A stretch of 64,000 bases of DNA from JAZRWQ01 sp045541395 (GCA_045541395.1 JAZQIZ010000024.1:24420-88419), one strand, 5' to 3'. Shown: positions 56,213-64,000, numbered from the stretch's first letter. Translations and numbers: made by a program. Notes: generated from the letters alone by a model not told the origin.

Positions 56213-57517
56213 TTAGAGATGTTTCATTTTCATTTTTCTTGCCATAAGCGTAAGTATAAGCATAATTATATACAAACAGCCGATGGTAATAAATATTGCA
56301 GACCAGCCAAATCTTTGCTGTACAAAACCAAATGCAGAGGCCTGAATGGCGGCACCCATATATACAGCCCAGTCCAGAACGCCAACTACAGTGGATGATA
56401 AAGCTCTGCCACCCATATCGCCTGCTATTGCCCATATAACTCCCGTTACCATACTGAATACGCCAACTATAAAGAGCATAACGGTAGCAGGAAGCTGTGT
56501 TTTAAATAAGGGGAAGCAAATAAGCCCCGCAAAGGCTACAAGTGAGGCTAAAATAAGCATAGGTTCGCGTTTGCCCTTAAATACTTTATCAGTAATAAAT
56601 GGGAATACAAACATTGCGCATGCTTGGCCTAACGGAAGAACAATATAGGTAAACATATCGTTCTTAAGTGTAAGCCCTAATTCTTCTGTAAAATAGGTGG
56701 GTATCCAGGTTAACAGACCGTAACGGCCAATACCTGCTATTGCAGAAATAAGGCAGAATAGCAACACCTTAGGTTCGCTGAAAAGTAATTTATACGGATA
56801 GAAGAAGCCCTTGGAGGCAATTTTAGCTTCCATAGCAGCATCGTTGGTGTCCAAGGATCTATCTGCTTCTTCGAAGGGTTTTAAGCCTACGTCCTCAGGC
56901 TTTGTTTTGAAAAAGGCTATAAATGCTATAAGAATAAGCACCATAGGAACGATCGGGTAACGGAAGCCTGCGCGCCAACCCCATTCGGGATTAAGAATTA
57001 AACACCAGTTAACAGTAAGGTAGGTAACCGCCTGCGCAACACCCGAAAAGGCTGTTGCCAAGCCGGAAGCAAACCCGCGCTTCTCCTTGGGCCACCATTT
57101 ATTTATAACACCAACACCGTTGGACCAAACCATAGCCTGGCAGAAGCCGTTAATGCCCCAAAGAATAGCTATTACAACAAGATTCTCCTGGAACGAAATT
57201 GCCACGTTAAGCACAGCAGAAGCGGCAACACCGAATATCATAAGCTTTTTATATCCAAAATAGGAGCCTAAACGGCCGCTTACAAGCTGACCGAATGCAT
57301 AGCACCAGAAAAGAGCAGATGATACAACACCTATAGTACCAAGATCGGAGGCAAAATACTCCTTCATAAGCGGCATTACAAGGTTTATATTCTGACGGCC
57401 GTTATAAAAGAACAGGTAGGTAAGGCCGAAACTTAAAAGCATAAGCCATGCATACTTTTTAAATTTGGCATAATCGGTTTGATTATATCCATAAGTCAAT
57501 TTTTCTTCAGAACTCAT
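56213..57517 (-). CDS. OPA-type MFS transporter (organophosphate:phosphate antiporter family)
   Basis: A 434-residue, 12-helix major facilitator. YLFFYNGRQNINLVMPLM, GFCQAMVWSNGVGVINKWWP and the loop RGFASGLATAFSGVAQAV resemble the GlpT/UhpT/UhpC group, whose members exchange organic phosphates for phosphate. It follows the LicC-like nucleotidyltransferase gene by 11 bp, so it may import a phosphorylated alcohol or amine, such as phosphocholine or a relative, that the enzyme activates (inference). Confidence 0.83.
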   Translation of the reverse strand: MSSEEKLTYGYNQTDYAKFKKYAWLMLLSFGLTYLFFYNGRQNINLVMPLMKEYFASDLGTIGVVSSALFWCYAFGQLVSGRLGSYFGYKKLMIFGVAASAVLNVAISFQENLVVIAILWGINGFCQAMVWSNGVGVINKWWPKEKRGFASGLATAFSGVAQAVTYLTVNWCLILNPEWGWRAGFRYPIVPMVLILIAFIAFFKTKPEDVGLKPFEEADRSLDTNDAAMEAKIASKGFFYPYKLLFSEPKVLLFCLISAIAGIGRYGLLTWIPTYFTEELGLTLKNDMFTYIVLPLGQACAMFVFPFITDKVFKGKREPMLILASLVAFAGLICFPLFKTQLPATVMLFIVGVFSMVTGVIWAIAGDMGGRALSSTVVGVLDWAVYMGAAIQASAFGFVQQRFGWSAIFITIGCLYIIMLILTLMARKMKMKHL

Positions 57518-57528
57518 ATGATTGCTCC

Positions 57529-58269
57529 TTATTTAAAGAATTCATTGTCTGCTTCGTCAAAGGGAATAATATCAGCAGTTACTCTCGCATGGTCATCAAG
57601 ATTGTCAATTTCATCAATATAATAACCATCATAAGAGAAAGCGCGAACGTTTAAAGCAGGGAATATCTCATTAAGAGCATTTTCTGCATAACACTTTCTT
57701 TCATCCTTATGAATGAATTCAACTACCTTGCCTATCCAGGCAGATGCAGTTGCCTTTTCCATCTTGTAAAAAGGCTGGAAAGCATAGCAGTCATCGTCAA
57801 ATATTTTAACGGAAACTTCAAGAACCTTGCCGTCTTTTACTCTTCCCTTGAAATCTTTTTCGGGCTTGGCCTTTTTAAAGTTAACGGTTGCAGTGTTTTT
57901 ATCCTCGCAGTTTAGTACGTCATGCACTAACTTACGGTTAAACACCAGGTCTCCGTGTAAGAAAACAAGGTCGTCATTCATATGTTCACGTGCAAGGAAC
58001 ATAGAATAAATATAATTTGTCTGATCATAAATGTCATTGCGAACAAAAGTAAAATTAAGTTCGGGGAAATCAGCCGCTTCTGCTTTAAGCTGATCTTCAA
58101 AGGGGCCGGTTGTGATAATAAAGTCTTTAATACCTTCAAGACTCAGTAAACGTATCTGGCGATGGATAATCGTTTCTCCATCCTTAAGACGGGCCATGGA
58201 TTTATGATTATTCTTGGTGAATTCACCCATTCGGTTTCCTAATCCGGAATTAAAAATTACTGCTTTCAT
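57529..58269 (-). CDS. LicC-like nucleotidyltransferase (phosphocholine cytidylyltransferase family)
   Basis: A 246-residue NTP-transferase fold: nucleotide loop N-S-G-L-G-N-R-M, lysine in KNNHKSM, metal Asp in FLHGDLVF, and a C-terminal YYIDEIDNLDD. The NHKSM segment is close to the LicC type (S-T-H-K-S-L) that makes CDP-choline for teichoic-acid decoration; 2-aminoethylphosphonate cytidylyltransferases are related. The first loop has Asn-Ser where LicC has Ala-Ala. It is divergent from the HTH-fused nucleotidyltransferase and forms an operon with the OPA transporter. Confidence 0.82.
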   Translation of the reverse strand: MKAVIFNSGLGNRMGEFTKNNHKSMARLKDGETIIHRQIRLLSLEGIKDFIITTGPFEDQLKAEAADFPELNFTFVRNDIYDQTNYIYSMFLAREHMNDDLVFLHGDLVFNRKLVHDVLNCEDKNTATVNFKKAKPEKDFKGRVKDGKVLEVSVKIFDDDCYAFQPFYKMEKATASAWIGKVVEFIHKDERKCYAENALNEIFPALNVRAFSYDGYYIDEIDNLDDHARVTADIIPFDEADNEFFK

Positions 58270-58307
58270 TTTTGTTATTCCTTTCTTTTTCTACTTATTA
58301 CTTACTC

Positions 58308-58336
58308 ATTATACCTATTTAAATATATTATAGCAA
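58308..58336 (-). promoter_or_regulatory. Promoter of the LicC-like/OPA operon
   Basis: On the minus strand TTGCTA (58336-58331), 17-bp spacer, TATAAT (58313-58308). Confidence 0.78.
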
Positions 58337-58343
58337 GAAAAAA

Positions 58344-58390
58344 GTTGATTTTTTGTTGATAAAACGCCTTGAAAATCACTAATTGTTGAT
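58344..58390 (+). promoter_or_regulatory. GTTGAT repeats between divergent promoters
   Basis: GTTGAT occurs at 58344-58349, 58355-58360 and 58385-58390; the last two are within the longer TTGTTGAT. Two copies, 11 bp apart (one helical turn), lie between the two divergent -35 boxes and the third touches the plus-strand -10 box. They are plausible sites for the adjacent XRE-domain protein. Confidence 0.5.
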
Positions 58391-58397
58391 TTATAAT
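58369..58397 (+). promoter_or_regulatory. Promoter of the HTH-nucleotidyltransferase/ABC operon
   Basis: TTGAAA (58369-58374), 17-bp spacer, TATAAT (58392-58397). Confidence 0.82.
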
Positions 58398-58416
58398 ACA
58401 CATAAGAGGTGATCAC

Positions 58417-59355
58417 GTGTCTGTTGGAACAAATATAAAAAGAAGAAGATTTGAACTTAAAATGTCACAGCAGGAGCTGGCTGATGCTATGGGCTATAAA
58501 AGCCGTTCCACAATAGCAAAAATAGAGTCGGGAGAAAATGACGTTTCGCAAAAAAAGCTCAATAAATTTGCAAATGTTCTTGATACCACTCCCGAAGCCC
58601 TTATCAGTGGTTATTCGGCGGTGTCCGATAGCCTTGAAAACAAGGTGTATTATTCAAACAGTATGAGGACTGCAGCAATAATTCTGGCCGGCGGAAAATC
58701 CGGCAGGAACAGGCAAAACGTGCCCAGCCAGTTTGTTGATATAAACGGTAAGCCTATAATTGTTTATTCGATGGAGGCTTACGAAGCTCATCCTTCAGTA
58801 GATGATATTTATATAGTATGTCTTAAGGGCTGGGAGAATATAGTTCGCGATTATGCCAAACAGTTCCGTATCACCAAACTGAAGGGTATTATCATCGGGG
58901 CAAGCAGCGGCATCCTTTCTCTCCGCAATGCGGTTAATTATATAGCTACCAAATACGAGCCTGACGATCATATTATTATCCAGGAAGCTACACGCCCTCT
59001 TGTAAAAGCTGAAATGATTTCAAAGCTTATACAGGCCTGCGAAGAAAAAGGTACTGCTACCACCTGTCATTCAATGAAGGATTACGTTCAATTTGTAAAA
59101 CAGGGAGGGAAAGCTAAGTACGTAAACCGCAATTCGGTTATAGCGCTTCAGTCACCGGAAATGCACAGACTCTCGCTTTTAACGGAAGTATTTAAAAAGG
59201 CCGACAGTATTAATCATGATCTAATTGAATCCTGCTGTACAATGCTTCTGTATAATTTGGGTTATCCCATAAACTTTGTTGAAAGCAACGTAAATAATAT
59301 AAAAATATCCCGCGAGGAGGATATTGCGACCTTTGGTGCACTGGTTAAACGGTAA
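58417..59355 (+). CDS. XRE helix-turn-helix fused to an IspD/TarI-fold cytidylyltransferase
   Basis: A 312-residue fusion. Residues 5-65 are a full XRE HTH (KMSQQELADAMGYKSRSTIA, then KIESGENDVS). From residue 84 comes an IspD/TarI-type fold: AAIILAGGKSGRNRQNVPSQ, GKPIIVYSMEAYEAHPSVDD, IIIQEATRPLV and a C-terminal NNIKISREEDI. Three active-site features differ from the family: P-K-Q is P-S-Q (catalytic Lys lost), D-A-A-R-P is E-A-T-R-P, and the G-x-G-x-R loop is changed. Start GTG 58417, with GAGGTGA 4 bp upstream. It may be a metabolite-sensing repressor built on an enzyme fold. An ABC exporter gene follows by 12 bp. Confidence 0.88.
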   Translation: MSVGTNIKRRRFELKMSQQELADAMGYKSRSTIAKIESGENDVSQKKLNKFANVLDTTPEALISGYSAVSDSLENKVYYSNSMRTAAIILAGGKSGRNRQNVPSQFVDINGKPIIVYSMEAYEAHPSVDDIYIVCLKGWENIVRDYAKQFRITKLKGIIIGASSGILSLRNAVNYIATKYEPDDHIIIQEATRPLVKAEMISKLIQACEEKGTATTCHSMKDYVQFVKQGGKAKYVNRNSVIALQSPEMHRLSLLTEVFKKADSINHDLIESCCTMLLYNLGYPINFVESNVNNIKISREEDIATFGALVKR

Positions 59356-59367
59356 AGGAGAAAGCCT

Positions 59368-61107
59368 ATGTTTAAAAGATTTATAAGTTACTATAAGCCC
59401 CATAAAAAACTGCTTACCTTGGATATGCTGGCAGCGCTTTTAATATCTGTTATCGGTATGGTGTATCCGGTGATGACTAACCGTATGCTTAATGATTATA
59501 TCCCCGGCAGAATGTATAGGGAAATAGTGATCGCCGGGACTGCGGTATTAATACTTTATATAATAAGAATGCTGCTTCGTTATTTTGTTCAGTATTACGG
59601 CCATATGATAGGTGTAAGAATGCAATCACATATGCGAAAGGACTTGTTTTCTCATTTGCAGAAACTTCCTTACAGCTTTTTTGATAACCATGAAACCGGA
59701 AAAATTATGACTCGTCTTACTTCCGATCTTTTTGAAATTTGTGAGCTTGCTCATCACGGACCGGAAAATCTGCTTATAAGCTCGGCAATGATAATTCTTT
59801 CGTTTATTTATCTTTTCTCCATAGATTGGGCCTTGACGTTAATTATATTTGCCTGTGTGCCCATTCTTGTGTTTGTTACGGTTAAGATGCGAAAACCAAT
59901 GAAGCAGGCCTTTAACGACCGCCGCAGCAGTAATGCAATCATAAATGCTTCAGTGGAAAGCAGTGTGACCGGTATAAGAGTAACCAAGGCTTATACAAAC
60001 TCTCAAGCCGAAGAAAATAAATTTGAAAAAGGCAATAAGGAATTTGTTGATGCCTCTCGCCGCGCATATAAGGCAATGGCAGGCTTCCATTCATCAACAG
60101 CTTTTGTAACCGATATTTTTAACGTGTTTATTCTAATTGCCGGCGGTTTATTTTTATATAACGGAAGAATATCCTTCGGCGATTATTCAACCTTTATCGT
60201 ATCGGTAAATCTGTTTATCAATCCCGTTAACACTCTGATCAATTTTATGGAGCAGTTCCAGAACGGTGTAAGCGGATTTGCCCGATTTACGGAATTGATG
60301 GATGAACAGCCTGAGTCGGATAATGAAAATGCAAAGCCTCTTATAGATGTTCAGGGGAAAATAGAATTCAAAAACGTAAGTTATTCTTACGAAAAAACAA
60401 ATGAAGTGCTTCATAATATTAATCTTAAGATCAACAAAGGCTGTAAGCTGGCCCTTGTAGGCCCTTCGGGCGGTGGCAAAACTACTTTATGCCATCTGCT
60501 TCCTAATTTTTATAAATTGGCTGAAGGTAACGGCGATATTTTTATTGACGGCCAAAGCATAAACTCCCTGACACTCGAATCCGTAAGAAAGAATATTGGT
60601 ATTGTGCAGCAGGATGTGTTCCTTTTTGCCGGCACCATAAAGGATAATATTCTTTACGGCAACCCTGAGGCTTCCTTTGAACAGGTTTGCAATGCGGCCA
60701 GGAAAGCTAATATCCACGATTATATTATGTCCCTCGAAAAAGGCTATGATACCGAAATAGGGGAAAGGGGCGTAAAACTTTCCGGTGGACAAAAACAGCG
60801 CTTAAGCATTGCAAGGGTATTCTTAAAGGATCCTGCCATTCTTATTCTTGATGAAGCCACAAGCGCCCTTGATAATACTACTGAGGTCCTGATACAGAAT
60901 TCTCTGGATGATCTTTGTAAGGGGAGAACTACCTTGGTTGTGGCCCATAGGCTTTCAACTATCCGCAATGCCGATGAAATTGCGGTTATAATAAACGGCC
61001 AAATAACTGAAAAAGGCACTCATGATCAGCTTATAAGTGGTAACGGTACCTATAAAGAGCTGTATTCTCTCCAATTCAGAGAAAACGATTTAATTAATAT
61101 TGATTGA
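59368..61107 (+). CDS. ABC exporter (fused permease and ATPase)
   Basis: A 579-residue half-transporter: six membrane helices in residues 1-310, then the ATPase with Walker A GPSGGGKTTLC, Q-loop IVQQDVFLF, signature LSGGQKQRLSIARVF, Walker B ILILDEATSALD and H-loop VVAHRLS. It works as a homodimer, exporting a lipid, peptide or drug (MsbA/BmrA type). All ATPase motifs are intact. AGGAG precedes ATG, 12 bp after the HTH-nucleotidyltransferase gene, so both are co-transcribed. Confidence 0.93.
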   Translation: MFKRFISYYKPHKKLLTLDMLAALLISVIGMVYPVMTNRMLNDYIPGRMYREIVIAGTAVLILYIIRMLLRYFVQYYGHMIGVRMQSHMRKDLFSHLQKLPYSFFDNHETGKIMTRLTSDLFEICELAHHGPENLLISSAMIILSFIYLFSIDWALTLIIFACVPILVFVTVKMRKPMKQAFNDRRSSNAIINASVESSVTGIRVTKAYTNSQAEENKFEKGNKEFVDASRRAYKAMAGFHSSTAFVTDIFNVFILIAGGLFLYNGRISFGDYSTFIVSVNLFINPVNTLINFMEQFQNGVSGFARFTELMDEQPESDNENAKPLIDVQGKIEFKNVSYSYEKTNEVLHNINLKINKGCKLALVGPSGGGKTTLCHLLPNFYKLAEGNGDIFIDGQSINSLTLESVRKNIGIVQQDVFLFAGTIKDNILYGNPEASFEQVCNAARKANIHDYIMSLEKGYDTEIGERGVKLSGGQKQRLSIARVFLKDPAILILDEATSALDNTTEVLIQNSLDDLCKGRTTLVVAHRLSTIRNADEIAVIINGQITEKGTHDQLISGNGTYKELYSLQFRENDLINID

Positions 61108-61176
61108 AAATAATTATAAAGAAACTTAGAAAAAAATTATTTTTTTTAAAATGTAACCGCATTTGTAACTTTTACC

Positions 61177-61185
61177 TGCTATAAT
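61177..61185 (+). promoter_or_regulatory. Extended -10 promoter of the thioester adhesin gene
   Basis: TGC-TATAAT (-10 at 61180-61185) without a good -35; a leader of about 85 nt follows. A Met-rich short-leader hairpin GCTTTAAAAAAGC (about 61221-61233) is visible in it. Confidence 0.5.
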
Positions 61186-61276
61186 TTACTTGTAAGATCA
61201 AGATATGCAAGGAATAACCCGCTTTAAAAAAGCGTTTTATACCAAAATGTTTTCTTAGAAGAAGAGGTAAATAAAA

Positions 61277-63055
61277 ATGAAGAAGAACATTTTAAAACTT
61301 ATGATGATTTTGGCTATCAGTATTTTATGCGTTGGCTTTTTAGGTGTTAACGCATTTGCTGCAGAAGTTGCCCCCGGCAATATCTGGCATGGTGATGAGG
61401 TTCAGGTTCCCGTAACCAAAGGTGAAGGCGAATATACCTTTATGAGCGTTTACAGAATGCCTTACTGTGCATATGAAACCAGCGGTACTTACATAGGCGA
61501 CGGAAACAGTATTGCGGAAGGTCCTATGACTTTCGTTGTATTAGACACCGAAAAGCTTGACGGTCAGACCTGGACTCCCGATGATCTCTACGCCTGTGGC
61601 GAAACCAATTATGAAGTAACTTACTGCTGTGATATTATCACTCCTTTGGTTGACGGTACTTACTATAGAAGAATAAATCTTGAAGACAGCACCTATTATA
61701 CCGACGAAGCTGCTGCAAATATCCGCGCTATCGTTACAAACTCTTATCCCTTTGTTTCTCTTGATAAGATGAAGGCCGATCTTAAAGCCGACGGCTTTGA
61801 GTATGCCGATCAGATTACCCGCTCCGAAGCTCTTGCTGCTGTGCAGGGTGCAATTTGGACCTACGCGAACGATGCCGATTTAAACGGTGTTGAGCTTAAA
61901 TATCAGAAATCCTTTAACGTAGGCGCTAACCCTAAGTGGGGTAACACTATTCATGACATTATCGGCGAAATGAGCCCCGAAGTTCAGGCTTTAGGTGCCC
62001 GTCAGTTTGTTGTTGAAGAAGAAGCAGGTAAGCGTATTGATGCTCTCATGGAACATCTTCTCGGTTATGAAAAGGTTTATGCTGAAAAGAATCAGATAGT
62101 TATATCTGACGTTCAGATAGTTGATTTTACTCCCGTTCAGGAAAAGGAAGGCAAATACACTACTATCCTTAAGGTTGTATTAAACAATAGCGGCTCTTCC
62201 GAAAATGATAATATTAATATCGATCTTTACTCCGGCGAAGAAGCCCTTGCAACCATTCCTGTAGAGTTCGGTAAGGAAGAATATTATATTACTGTAGAAA
62301 CTACCGCAGAACAACCTATTAAAACCGTTGTTTCCGGTGTTCAGACTCTCCCTGTAGGCGTTTATTTCTACGACCCTGTTGGCGGCAGACATACTTCTCA
62401 GTCTTTAGTTGGCGCAGCAATGGGCCAGACCAACGTTTACGCCGAAGCAGAAATAGCCATTCCTGTTGAATACAAGGAATACGTTCCGGCAAATCTCAGC
62501 CTTGTTAAGGTTGACGAAAACGGCCAGCCTCTTACCGGCGTAACCTTCGATCTTTTCGTTGAAGGTCAGAATGAAACTCTCTTTGTAAACAGCTTTGCAG
62601 TTGACGCAAACGGCGCTCTTAATATTGAAGGTCTCCTTTACGGTAATTATACGTTAGTAGAAACCGCAACTGCAGAAGGTTACGTTCTTCCTGAGGAAGC
62701 AATCTCCTTCAGCGTTGACGAAGAAGGCGTTATTACACTTAGCGAATCTGAATATGCTGCTTTTGAAAACGGCATTTTAACCGTAGTTAATGAGCCTGAA
62801 GAAGAGCTTTTTGAGATTCTCGATGAAGATGTTCCTCTCGCTCCCGGCGGTAATAAAAATGAGGAAATCGAAGACGAGCCCAAAGAAGAGCCCGATGGAG
62901 AAGTAAAGGGTGACTACGAAGAAGTTGAAGATCCCGAAGTTCCTAAGGCTGAAAACCCCAAAACCGGGGATGTGCCCGCTCCCTTCTGGACCTTGCTTAT
63001 TTCCTTAGCAGTTCTTGCTCTTGCAGTTGTACGCAAAAAAGAATTAAATAAATAA
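61277..63055 (+). CDS. Thioester-domain surface adhesin with SpaA-like domain and NPKTG sorting signal
   Basis: A 592-residue cell-wall protein. Signal peptide 1-28; thioester domain about 100-260, with the reactive Cys in VTYCCD and Gln in EALAAVQGAIW, which would form an internal Cys-Gln thioester able to bind host or other amines; a stalk domain about 280-390; a SpaA/Cna-B-like domain about 410-505 (SLVKVDENGQPLTGVTFDLF); an acidic linker 515-565; then NPKTGD, a hydrophobic helix and a KKELNK tail as sortase signal. It should be covalently attached to peptidoglycan. No sortase gene is in the window. AGAAGAGG precedes ATG; monocistronic. Confidence 0.85.
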   Translation: MKKNILKLMMILAISILCVGFLGVNAFAAEVAPGNIWHGDEVQVPVTKGEGEYTFMSVYRMPYCAYETSGTYIGDGNSIAEGPMTFVVLDTEKLDGQTWTPDDLYACGETNYEVTYCCDIITPLVDGTYYRRINLEDSTYYTDEAAANIRAIVTNSYPFVSLDKMKADLKADGFEYADQITRSEALAAVQGAIWTYANDADLNGVELKYQKSFNVGANPKWGNTIHDIIGEMSPEVQALGARQFVVEEEAGKRIDALMEHLLGYEKVYAEKNQIVISDVQIVDFTPVQEKEGKYTTILKVVLNNSGSSENDNINIDLYSGEEALATIPVEFGKEEYYITVETTAEQPIKTVVSGVQTLPVGVYFYDPVGGRHTSQSLVGAAMGQTNVYAEAEIAIPVEYKEYVPANLSLVKVDENGQPLTGVTFDLFVEGQNETLFVNSFAVDANGALNIEGLLYGNYTLVETATAEGYVLPEEAISFSVDEEGVITLSESEYAAFENGILTVVNEPEEELFEILDEDVPLAPGGNKNEEIEDEPKEEPDGEVKGDYEEVEDPEVPKAENPKTGDVPAPFWTLLISLAVLALAVVRKKELNK

Positions 63056-63058
63056 TTT

Positions 63059-63089
63059 AAAGCCCGTATGAATAATACGGGCTTTTTTT
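63059..63089. terminator. Bidirectional terminator before spoVT
   Basis: AAAGCCCGTAT-GAATA-ATACGGGCTTT-TTTT; serves the adhesin gene and convergent spoVT. Confidence 0.9.
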
Positions 63090-63633
63090 AATTCTCCATT
63101 TGTTTTCCCATAACGCCGGCAAAGGTCGCGCAAAGTAAAATATCCTCATTTTTAGGGAGTTGGCCGTTTTCGGAGTTAAGAAGTATAACCGCCCCAACGC
63201 AGTCGCTTTCAGAAACAATAGGATATACCACACTGCAATATGCTTTATCCGACGAGGTGATTAAGGGTACCTTCTTGGTCTTTCCCGCCGTAGCAATGTA
63301 ATTTTGTCTGCCGTGCATTATTTCAATGATCTCGTCGGAAACACTCTTGCTCTCGAATTCTCGTCTGGATGCGCCGCTAACAGCCACAATAACGTCACTG
63401 TCGCATACTGCCGCAGGTACCCCTGTAGCCTTGTTCAGAGCTTCGGCAAAAATCTGTATCATATCGTTAACGTTCTCCATTGCCGAATATTTTTTAAAAA
63501 TAACCTCTCCGTCCTTAGTGGTAAATATCTCAAGCGGAGTACCTTCCTTTATCCGCAAAGTCCTCCTTATCTCCTTGGGAATAACAATTCGCCCTAAATC
63601 GTCTATTCTACGAACTATTCCTGTTGCTTTCAT
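63088..63633 (-). CDS. spoVT: Stage V sporulation protein T
   Basis: A 181-residue regulator: N-terminal AbrB swapped-hairpin DNA-binding domain (MKATGIVRRIDDLGRIVIPK, then EIRRTLRIKEG), and a C-terminal GAF-like domain with YIATAGKTKKVPLI and SDCVGAVILLNSENG. SpoVT adjusts sigma-G-dependent genes late in forespore development and represses its own gene in Bacillus. The ribosome site AAGGAG is 12 nt from ATG and falls inside a long palindrome (63643-63694). Confidence 0.95.
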   Translation of the reverse strand: MKATGIVRRIDDLGRIVIPKEIRRTLRIKEGTPLEIFTTKDGEVIFKKYSAMENVNDMIQIFAEALNKATGVPAAVCDSDVIVAVSGASRREFESKSVSDEIIEIMHGRQNYIATAGKTKKVPLITSSDKAYCSVVYPIVSESDCVGAVILLNSENGQLPKNEDILLCATFAGVMGKQMEN

Positions 63634-63642
63634 ATATAAATC

Positions 63643-63699
63643 AATCTCCTTGTTTTAGTAATAGTGATACTATTATCTGTAAAACAAGGAGATTTATTC
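63643..63699 (-). promoter_or_regulatory. Long palindrome and possible sigma-G promoter upstream of spoVT
   Basis: Perfect 15-bp inverted repeat AATCTCCTTGTTTTA (63643-63657) / TAAAACAAGGAGATT (63680-63694), with an inner repeat TAATAGT-GAT-ACTATTA (63659-63665 / 63669-63675 around the spacer). One arm contains the spoVT ribosome site. On the minus strand GAATA (63699-63695)-17 bp-GATAATA (63677-63671) is close to the sigma-G pattern (GAATA, 17-18 bp, CATAATA). If that promoter is used, the transcript starts inside the palindrome, so it would work as a DNA operator; a longer transcript would hide the ribosome site. Confidence 0.55.
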
Positions 63700-63772
63700 T
63701 GATTAAAAGATTATTTAAAAATCTGCAAATTAATTTTATTTATTATAAATTATTATTTGCCGTCCGGTTTTA

Positions 63773-64000
63773 CTACTTTAATCCCAATGCCTTTTTGTAA
63801 TTTTCAATCTGTTTTTCGGTAGGTTTAAAATCCGTATGAGAACAGCAAGGTATTACGGGATCACTACCATCGACACCGTAAAACGGTGACAAACGGTCAT
63901 TTTCATAGAGCTTGCAATCCTCTTCCTTAGTGAAATCGGGAATGTCATACGGCTTGCCGCCTTCAAGCATTGAACGGTGGGCAAGAATTGCAACCGAAGA
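63773..64000 (-). CDS. Gfo/Idh/MocA-family oxidoreductase, C-terminal fragment (5' end outside window)
   Basis: The frame is open to the right edge; 75 codons are visible. The fragment reads SSVAILAHRSMLEGGKPYDI and then FTKEEDCKLYENDRLSPFYG, which is typical of the C-terminal part of Gfo/Idh/MocA NAD(P)-dependent sugar or inositol oxidoreductases. It ends in a short tail with DPVIPCCSH. The nucleotide-binding domain is not in the window. No terminator is clear after its stop; the interval to the spoVT palindrome is A+T-rich. Confidence 0.7.
   Translation of the reverse strand, partial: SSVAILAHRSMLEGGKPYDIPDFTKEEDCKLYENDRLSPFYGVDGSDPVIPCCSHTDFKPTEKQIENYKKALGLK

Noticed and set aside
1..64000. 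Mobile elements or prophage
   Set aside because: No transposase, integrase, terminal inverted repeats with target duplications, or phage structural genes were found; all genes look chromosomal.

Overview
The window reads as a chromosome segment of a strictly anaerobic, spore-forming, low-GC Gram-positive bacterium of the class Clostridia, most likely an uncultured gut-type Oscillospirales relative (inference). Support: sporulation genes spoIIR and spoVT; oxygen-sensitive enzymes (NrdD/NrdG, a four-subunit 2-oxoacid:ferredoxin oxidoreductase) beside a PerR, high-molecular-weight rubredoxin and rubrerythrin operon; A+T-rich intergenic regions with textbook TTGACA-17-TATAAT promoters, strong AGGAGG ribosome sites and T-tailed terminators; and surface proteins with dockerin, cohesin, thioester and NPKTG sorting signals. 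I see no transposase, phage, CRISPR array or rRNA. The only tRNA is tRNA-Ser(GGA).

Layout. 1-1.1 kb: end of addA, tRNA-Ser, and a tandem repeat holding a foldable three-way-junction element. 1.1-9.5 kb (+): TRIC-type channel, a 43-residue membrane peptide, a DivIVA-like coiled-coil protein, a lipoprotein, an SDR/FAD-oxidoreductase pair, an LCP cell-wall ligase and a phosphodiesterase-like enzyme. 9.5-14 kb (-): nadE, the peroxide operon perR-hrb-rbr flanked by two mirrored Per boxes, and a PocR/AraC regulator. 14-24.6 kb: EamA exporter with a six-hairpin glycosidase-like protein; gltX-glnS in tandem; fabG-like SDR with a DUF6472 protein; DUF2975/XRE pair; dGTPase-like HD hydrolase; CCA-adding enzyme. 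24.6-31 kb (-): an M20 peptidase with two membrane proteins (one DUF5058), then nrdD-nrdG-dut. 31-36.9 kb: a yybP-ykoY (Mn2+) riboswitch ahead of an ArsB/NhaD/SLC13-type permease, a HAD hydrolase, a PHP protein, and an acyltransferase with a DUF6320 protein. 37-42 kb (-): PadR/DUF1700/DUF4097 cassette, then AraC, two catalytically degenerate SDRs and an Asp/Glu-type racemase. 42.2-46 kb: spoIIR, then a dockerin-tailed glucosaminidase next to a membrane-anchored cohesin protein. 46-49 kb: korDABC. 49-56 kb: unknown gene, htpG, and a three-gene nucleotide-sugar/glycan initiation operon followed by a CarD-like regulator with a terminator in its leader. 56-61 kb: LicC-like nucleotidyltransferase and OPA-type transporter, divergent from an XRE-HTH/IspD-fold fusion and an ABC exporter. 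61-64 kb: thioester adhesin, spoVT under a long palindrome, and the end of a Gfo/Idh/MocA oxidoreductase.

Most noteworthy: (1) the adjacent dockerin-autolysin and cohesin-membrane-anchor genes, a probable non-cellulosomal surface docking pair; (2) the HTH-cytidylyltransferase fusion with altered active-site residues, sharing a repeat-bearing intergenic region with a LicC-like enzyme; (3) the Mn2+ riboswitch in front of a permease type not classically known as a manganese exporter; (4) two neighbouring SDRs that have lost the catalytic tyrosine.
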